A stretch of DNA of 12,198 bases, taken from NCBI GenBank assembly GCA_963933885.1, contig CAWVWF010000104.1:1-12198 (forward strand), given 5' to 3'. The number at the start of each line of letters is the position of its first letter. The first letter of the stretch is position 1. The stretch comes from CAWVWF01 sp963933885 (GTDB taxonomy: Bacteria > Bacteroidota > Bacteroidia > Flavobacteriales_C > GCA-002722245). This document shows, one piece after another, positions 9,138 through 12,198 of the stretch. The notes under the pieces were generated by a model that saw only the letters and a program-made list of their open reading frames with translations, had not been told where the DNA came from and did not search any database. Position numbers and translations under genes: made by a program.

Positions 9138-9731
9138 TTAATTTTCAGGTGGAAATACTTTTAATCCGAAAAACAATAGTGCATTCTTTTCTTGAAGAAT
9201 TTCTAGTTTTTTAAGCATATTGTAACGGTGATTTCTAACCGTTTTCTCGGAAACAAATAAATCGTCAGCGATCTCTTTGTTGCTTTTGTTTTTCGTGATA
9301 AGCAACAAAATTTTCTGCTCCTGCTTTGTTAATTTTGCTAATTCTTGAAAACGATTTTGTTGTGATTTTATCTTATTGATTGCAAGATTTACAGTCGTTT
9401 TAATTTGCTGCTCTGTATATGGTTTTACAATAAAATTTAAAGGGTTTGTTCCTTCTGTTTTAGCAATTGTAGCTTCATCATAATGTGCTGTAATATATAT
9501 GAGTTCAACATTGGGACTTCGTTTAACGATCTCTTTGGCAAAACAAATTCCTGTTTTTTCTTCGTTTAAATTGATATCACTTAAACATAAATCAAATGAA
9601 AATTGATTGAGTAATGCCATTGCCTCTTCATAAGATGACGCCAAATGAACCTCTTCAACTATCTCCTCAACGATTTCTACTAAATCCCTAGAAATTATTA
9701 TATCATCTTCTAAAATAAGTACTCTCACCAT
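9138..9731 (-). CDS. LuxR/NarL-family two-component response regulator
   Basis: The product is a cytoplasmic DNA-binding regulator switched by phosphorylation. Numbering from ATG at 9731 (197 aa), residues 3-120 form a receiver domain with the acidic pocket E8/D9/D10, phospho-acceptor D52 (LSDINL), T81 (YITA) and K103 (FIVKPY). Residues 134-178 form a LuxR-type helix-turn-helix (LTKQEQKILLLI, NKEIADDLFVSEKTVRNH). All key residues are present, so it looks functional. A longer frame with ATG at 9755 is possible, but those eight codons overlap a kinase remnant and are not receiver-like. AGGAG lies only 2 bases before ATG 9731 and 5 bases before the next codon, GTG (9728), so GTG may be the real start. 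The gene follows the kinase gene on the same strand and is probably its partner. Its targets are unknown; the palindrome upstream of the giant gene is a candidate. Confidence 0.93.
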   Translation of the reverse strand: MVRVLILEDDIIISRDLVEIVEEIVEEVHLASSYEEAMALLNQFSFDLCLSDINLNEEKTGICFAKEIVKRSPNVELIYITAHYDEATIAKTEGTNPLNFIVKPYTEQQIKTTVNLAINKIKSQQNRFQELAKLTKQEQKILLLITKNKSNKEIADDLFVSEKTVRNHRYNMLKKLEILQEKNALLFFGLKVFPPEN

Positions 9732-9966
9732 ATCTCCTACACCTCTTAAACCCATCTTCTATTAATTCTAATCCAATTCCATTTGTTTTACCATCGGATT
9801 ACAATTTCTCATTTACCATTATCTCTAATTCAAAATTATGATCTGCACTATATTTAACAGTAAACCTTATTCCGCAAAAAACATTTAAAAGTAGAACTGT
9901 TCGTTGTTCCGAAAGCCCTAAGCCTTCAGTTCCCTTTTCAATAAAATAGTTTATTAGCTTCTTGAA
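9732..9966 (-). pseudogene. Collapsed remnant of a second sensor histidine kinase, paralogue of the intact kinase
   Basis: In one minus-strand frame, 9963-9856 encodes 36 residues that align without gaps to residues 2-37 of the intact kinase, 18 of them identical (for example E-GT, LSEQR against YSEQR, and FTV). The frame then jumps to sequence resembling the kinase C-terminus: NFELEIM matches QFKLEIL, and GIGLELIED matches GIGLQLIED, the ATP-binding G2 box. About 300 codons holding the membrane segments, phospho-accepting His and N box are missing. The last ~25 codons of the ATPase domain are gone too. A TAA interrupts the frame at 9799-9801, and the TTG start of the intact gene is TTC here (9964-9966). 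Its decayed end runs into the start of the regulator gene. It cannot make a kinase. It probably arose by tandem duplication or from the regulator's original partner, followed by deletions. The homology was read by eye. Confidence 0.8.
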
Positions 9967-10056
9967 ATGTAATAAATTTAAGAAAAATCATGTGATAAAT
10001 GAAACAATAAAAATCCTCAAAGGAATTTCATATACTTTTCGAAAGTACAATTACTT

Positions 10057-11265
10057 TTATTTTTTTGCTCTAGAATCAAACGAAATTTTATGACCAAAAC
10101 CAACCGTATTTATTGTAGAGTGCTTCCCTCCTAGTTGACTAACCATATCTTCAATTAACTGTAATCCAATTCCTTTTGATTGTGTTTCATTTTTCGAAAG
10201 GCCAACACCATTATCTAATATTTCTAGTTTAAATTGGTTATTTTCCAATTTAAATTTAATGTGTATTTCAGGCGCACTTGTATCTATAAAAGCATACTTA
10301 AATGAGTTAGTTATAGCTTCATTAACAATTAGTCCAATTGGAAATATTTTATCTAATTCCAATGAACTTTTATCTCCCTCTATATGAATAATCACTTTTT
10401 CACTTAATGGGTAATAAATACTACTTATATGATTGACAAGGTTTTTAAAGTAATCTTCCAAGACTATTGAATTCAAATTACTATTCCTATAAAGGAACTC
10501 ATGTACTGAGGCAATCGATTGGATCCTTCCTTGAGCCGCATTAATAATTTCCTTTGCTGAAATCTGCTTTTTTTCCAATTTTCGTTCTTGAAAATTAAAT
10601 AAACTAGATATTACCTGAAGGTTATTTTTAACCCTATGATTTACTTCTTTAAGAAGTACTTCCTTTTCGTTCAATGCCTCCTCTAATCGAGCTTTATGAT
10701 CTATTAAATTCATCTTAATAAATGAACTCAAAAAGAGTACCCCTAAACTTGTTGTAATAAAGAAAACAATTTGCTTCGTTAAAATCTGAGCGTCGGTATA
10801 GGTAACAGTAGGTTGATGACTAGGTGAATGCTGTAAATAGATATAACCACTAACAAGTAGAATTGATATTAAACTAACACCAATTAATGTTTTTATATTG
10901 GAAAACAATGCTGAATACAAGGGAAATAAACAAACGAAAACAATCCATGAACCTAGTGAATATGGTGTTGTATTAAAAATGGTAAATATTACTTGATTAA
11001 AAATAAATACCAACATCCATTTAGACCAAATATGCTTTTTTTTATAATTAAGATATAATGGTATAAAGAAACATACAGAACTATAAATTCCATTAAGCAG
11101 GATTTTAAGCTTGAATTCTGCAAAAACTAGTGTTGCTATAGTTGCTAAAACAGTTACTGTAAATGTTATTAAGCAAATAGTATTAATTAGTCTAACGACT
11201 CGCTGTTCGGAATAGGATAAATCAGTGGTCCCATTTTCAAAAATTTTATGAATGATATTTTTCAA
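10057..11265 (-). CDS. Membrane sensor histidine kinase (HisKA_2 type)
   Basis: The protein has 402 residues and is an inner-membrane sensor that autophosphorylates and passes phosphate to a response regulator. About six hydrophobic segments lie at roughly 26-50, 53-74, 83-98, 107-122, 129-146 and 166-186; no separate sensory domain is seen. A short coiled linker leads to the HisKA_2 dimerisation region with phospho-accepting H210 in EVNHRVKNNLQ. The ATPase domain follows: N box IVNEAITNSFKYAF (about 313-326), G1 box LDNGVGL (350-356) and G2 box GIGLQLIED (365-373). The start is TTG at 11265: an in-frame TAA lies just upstream, and no ATG occurs before the membrane segments. The gene precedes the response regulator on the same strand, separated by the kinase remnant, and is likely its partner. 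The signal is unknown. No consensus promoter is evident. Confidence 0.93.
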   Translation of the reverse strand: MKNIIHKIFENGTTDLSYSEQRVVRLINTICLITFTVTVLATIATLVFAEFKLKILLNGIYSSVCFFIPLYLNYKKKHIWSKWMLVFIFNQVIFTIFNTTPYSLGSWIVFVCLFPLYSALFSNIKTLIGVSLISILLVSGYIYLQHSPSHQPTVTYTDAQILTKQIVFFITTSLGVLFLSSFIKMNLIDHKARLEEALNEKEVLLKEVNHRVKNNLQVISSLFNFQERKLEKKQISAKEIINAAQGRIQSIASVHEFLYRNSNLNSIVLEDYFKNLVNHISSIYYPLSEKVIIHIEGDKSSLELDKIFPIGLIVNEAITNSFKYAFIDTSAPEIHIKFKLENNQFKLEILDNGVGLSKNETQSKGIGLQLIEDMVSQLGGKHSTINTVGFGHKISFDSRAKK

Positions 11266-11285
11266 AGCTCGGAGTAATTACTCAT
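11262..11285 (-). other. Possible 7-residue leader ORF overlapping the kinase TTG start
   Basis: ATG at 11285 opens a frame encoding MSNYSEL. Its TGA overlaps the kinase start codon as TTGA. Such an overlap could couple translation to the weak TTG start. Equally, it could mark a one-base change that separated an original ATG from the kinase frame. An eight-codon frame can occur by chance, so confidence is low. Confidence 0.2.
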
Positions 11286-11354
11286 TTTATATAAAGTTAA
11301 TCATTGAAGTCTGATTACTTTTATAAAAAATTAAAGTAAGTATATATCAGGCAA

Positions 11355-11392
11355 AAAAAGGTCGCTCCTAAATGAATAGAAGCGACCTTTTT
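11355..11392 (-). terminator. Rho-independent terminator after the lipoprotein gene
   Basis: AAAAAGGTCGCT (11355-11366) pairs perfectly with AGCGACCTTTTT (11381-11392) around a 14-base loop. On the minus strand the hairpin starts 18 bases after the lipoprotein stop codon and ends in a run of seven T. It could also work on the plus strand, but no plus-strand gene is seen. It should separate lipoprotein transcripts from the kinase gene. Confidence 0.88.
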
Positions 11393-11410
11393 AATTAAAT
11401 TCTATTTCTA

Positions 11411-11752
11411 TTAATCTTGCTTTAATGTCATTACTGAGCTACCTGCAGCATTTTCAAATACCTGTTCTTTTCTCTTATTTTTTGTATTAGTAAGAACTTC
11501 ACCATTAAGTGTAATACTTTCATCGTCTTTTGATGTCCATTCGAAAGCTGTTGCTGTTGATCCAGTTTGAGTCGCAGAACCAGTACCATTATCATTAAAA
11601 GTCATTGACCCAGTAGAAGTAGTTGACATTCCACTGAATGTAACAACAGTACTATAATCCCAAGTTCCAGGTAATCTACTTTCCATGTCCTTTGAACATC
11701 CTACCAATAAAAACATTGAGAATACTAATGCTAACTTTCCTAAATTTTTCAT
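11411..11752 (-). CDS. Small lipoprotein, lipocalin-like, function unknown
   Basis: The protein has 113 residues. MKNLGKLALVFSMFLLVGC is a clear type II signal peptide with lipobox LVGC and lipidated C19. The residues after the Cys (SKDMES) include an S-K-D start resembling the lipoprotein export signal that sends Bacteroidota lipoproteins to the cell surface. The LPGTWDYS motif shortly after is common at the start of flavobacterial lipocalin-like domains. The rest is Ser/Thr/Gly-rich and predicted beta, including FNDNGTGSATQTGS, which fits a small barrel. I chose ATG 11752 over ATG 11779 because the longer start lies upstream of the promoter -7 element and would spoil the signal peptide. The gene has its own promoter and terminator, so it is probably monocistronic. 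Its role and ligand are not evident. Confidence 0.88.
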   Translation of the reverse strand: MKNLGKLALVFSMFLLVGCSKDMESRLPGTWDYSTVVTFSGMSTTSTGSMTFNDNGTGSATQTGSTATAFEWTSKDDESITLNGEVLTNTKNKRKEQVFENAAGSSVMTLKQD

Positions 11753-11768
11753 AAAATATATTTTTCCC

Positions 11769-11798
11769 CAAAAATACATTTTTACTAACTTAAAACAA
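11769..11798 (-). promoter_or_regulatory. Bacteroidota-type promoter of the lipoprotein gene
   Basis: On the minus strand TTG (11796-11798) is followed after 19 bases by TATTTTTG (11769-11776), fitting the phylum consensus TTG-N17-23-TAnnTTTG. The -7 element ends 16 bases before the ATG at 11752, giving a very short leader. It also rules against the upstream ATG at 11779. Confidence 0.72.
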
Positions 11799-12027
11799 TA
11801 ATTTTACCCGTATTATTACTCACTTAATAGTGTTAAAAAAATCTATCTATAACCCAGAATCAAAGTGTACCTCGAATACATTTCGATATAAGCTCTGAAA
11901 TTAATATTCCAAATTCTCTATAAAGTAAACTTATAATAAGTGTTTTGATAGGATTAGCGTTATTGGCAGCTGAATATCTTGAAGGAAATCAAATAGGTAA
12001 TAAACTGTTTATAGTTTTGGGAGAATA

Positions 12028-12198
12028 CTATTTTAAAACAGCGAATTTTTCAGATCTGAAAATTAAAGGGTTACTATTATTCAACTTATACTTATATCGA
12101 TTTCTAAGGATAAATGTATCTACTAGTTTTCCATCGTAGGTGTATACCTGAATTGTAATTGGTTCTTTCGTTGAATTTGTTAACTCAATATATTCAGT
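12028..12198 (-). CDS. C-terminal fragment of an unidentified protein, possibly secreted, 5' end outside the window
   Basis: An open frame enters from the right edge and stops at TAG (12028-12030), giving 56 residues. The stretch ITIQVYTYDGKLVDTFIL followed by short beta-like segments and a basic C-terminus (SEKFAVLK) loosely resembles a type A T9SS sorting domain, in which an hhhYdxxGkxV strand is typical. The resemblance is weak because the usual terminal Y-x-V/L-K-h ending is not clear. It could equally be the end of another beta-rich protein. About 275 bases separate it from the lipoprotein start, and no terminator is obvious after it. Confidence 0.5.
   Translation of the reverse strand, partial: TEYIELTNSTKEPITIQVYTYDGKLVDTFILRNRYKYKLNNSNPLIFRSEKFAVLK

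Noticed and set aside
10031..10047. Near-palindrome TACTTTTCGAAAGTA after the kinase stop
   Set aside because: It is imperfect and short, lacks a following T-run, and is compatible with chance in AT-rich DNA.
11945..12139. Plus-strand ORF of 64 codons starting at TTG
   Set aside because: It overlaps the minus-strand C-terminal fragment at 12028-12198, has no promoter or domain, and its end is low-complexity hydrophobic. A small real gene cannot be fully excluded.
1..12198. CRISPR array, insertion sequence, tRNA or phage features
   Set aside because: No direct-repeat arrays, transposase-like frames, terminal repeats or tRNA-like cloverleaves were seen on either strand.

Overview
The window is AT-rich and every supported gene lies on the minus strand. 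Several signs point to the Bacteroidota, probably a marine or soil flavobacterium-like organism. Two promoters carry the TAnnTTTG -7 element typical of that phylum, and ribosome binding sites are mostly absent. There is a very large secreted multidomain protein of the type IX secretion (T9SS) cargo style, and a small lipoprotein with a Bacteroidota-like surface-export signal. The organism call is inference; no rRNA or marker gene is present.

Region by region, in plus-strand coordinates. Bases 1-8802 are one uninterrupted minus-strand reading frame of 2934 codons that runs off the left edge. It encodes a giant exported protein with an uncharacterised N-terminal block, fibronectin III-like domains, a LamG-like jellyroll nested inside a carboxypeptidase-regulatory-like sandwich, a Ser/Thr-rich beta-hairpin central part, two further LamG-like domains, Ig/BACON-like domains and C-terminal stalk-like modules. 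Its own C-terminus lies outside the window. Bases 8803-9137 hold its likely promoter and a perfect 22-bp palindrome placed where the -33 box should be. Bases 9138-9731 encode a LuxR/NarL-type response regulator. Bases 9732-9966 are the collapsed remnant of a second sensor kinase, paralogous to the intact HisKA_2-type membrane kinase at 10057-11265. Next come a strong intrinsic terminator (11355-11392), a small lipoprotein gene (11411-11752) with its own consensus promoter, and the last 56 codons of another minus-strand gene (12028-12198).

How they may fit together: the intact kinase and the regulator probably form a two-component pair. The palindromic promoter of the giant gene is the nearest plausible target of the regulator, so the locus may be a sensor-regulator-surface adhesin module. 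The kinase-regulator pairing follows from gene order. The regulatory link to the giant gene is a hypothesis. No tRNA, rRNA, CRISPR array, insertion sequence or att site was seen.
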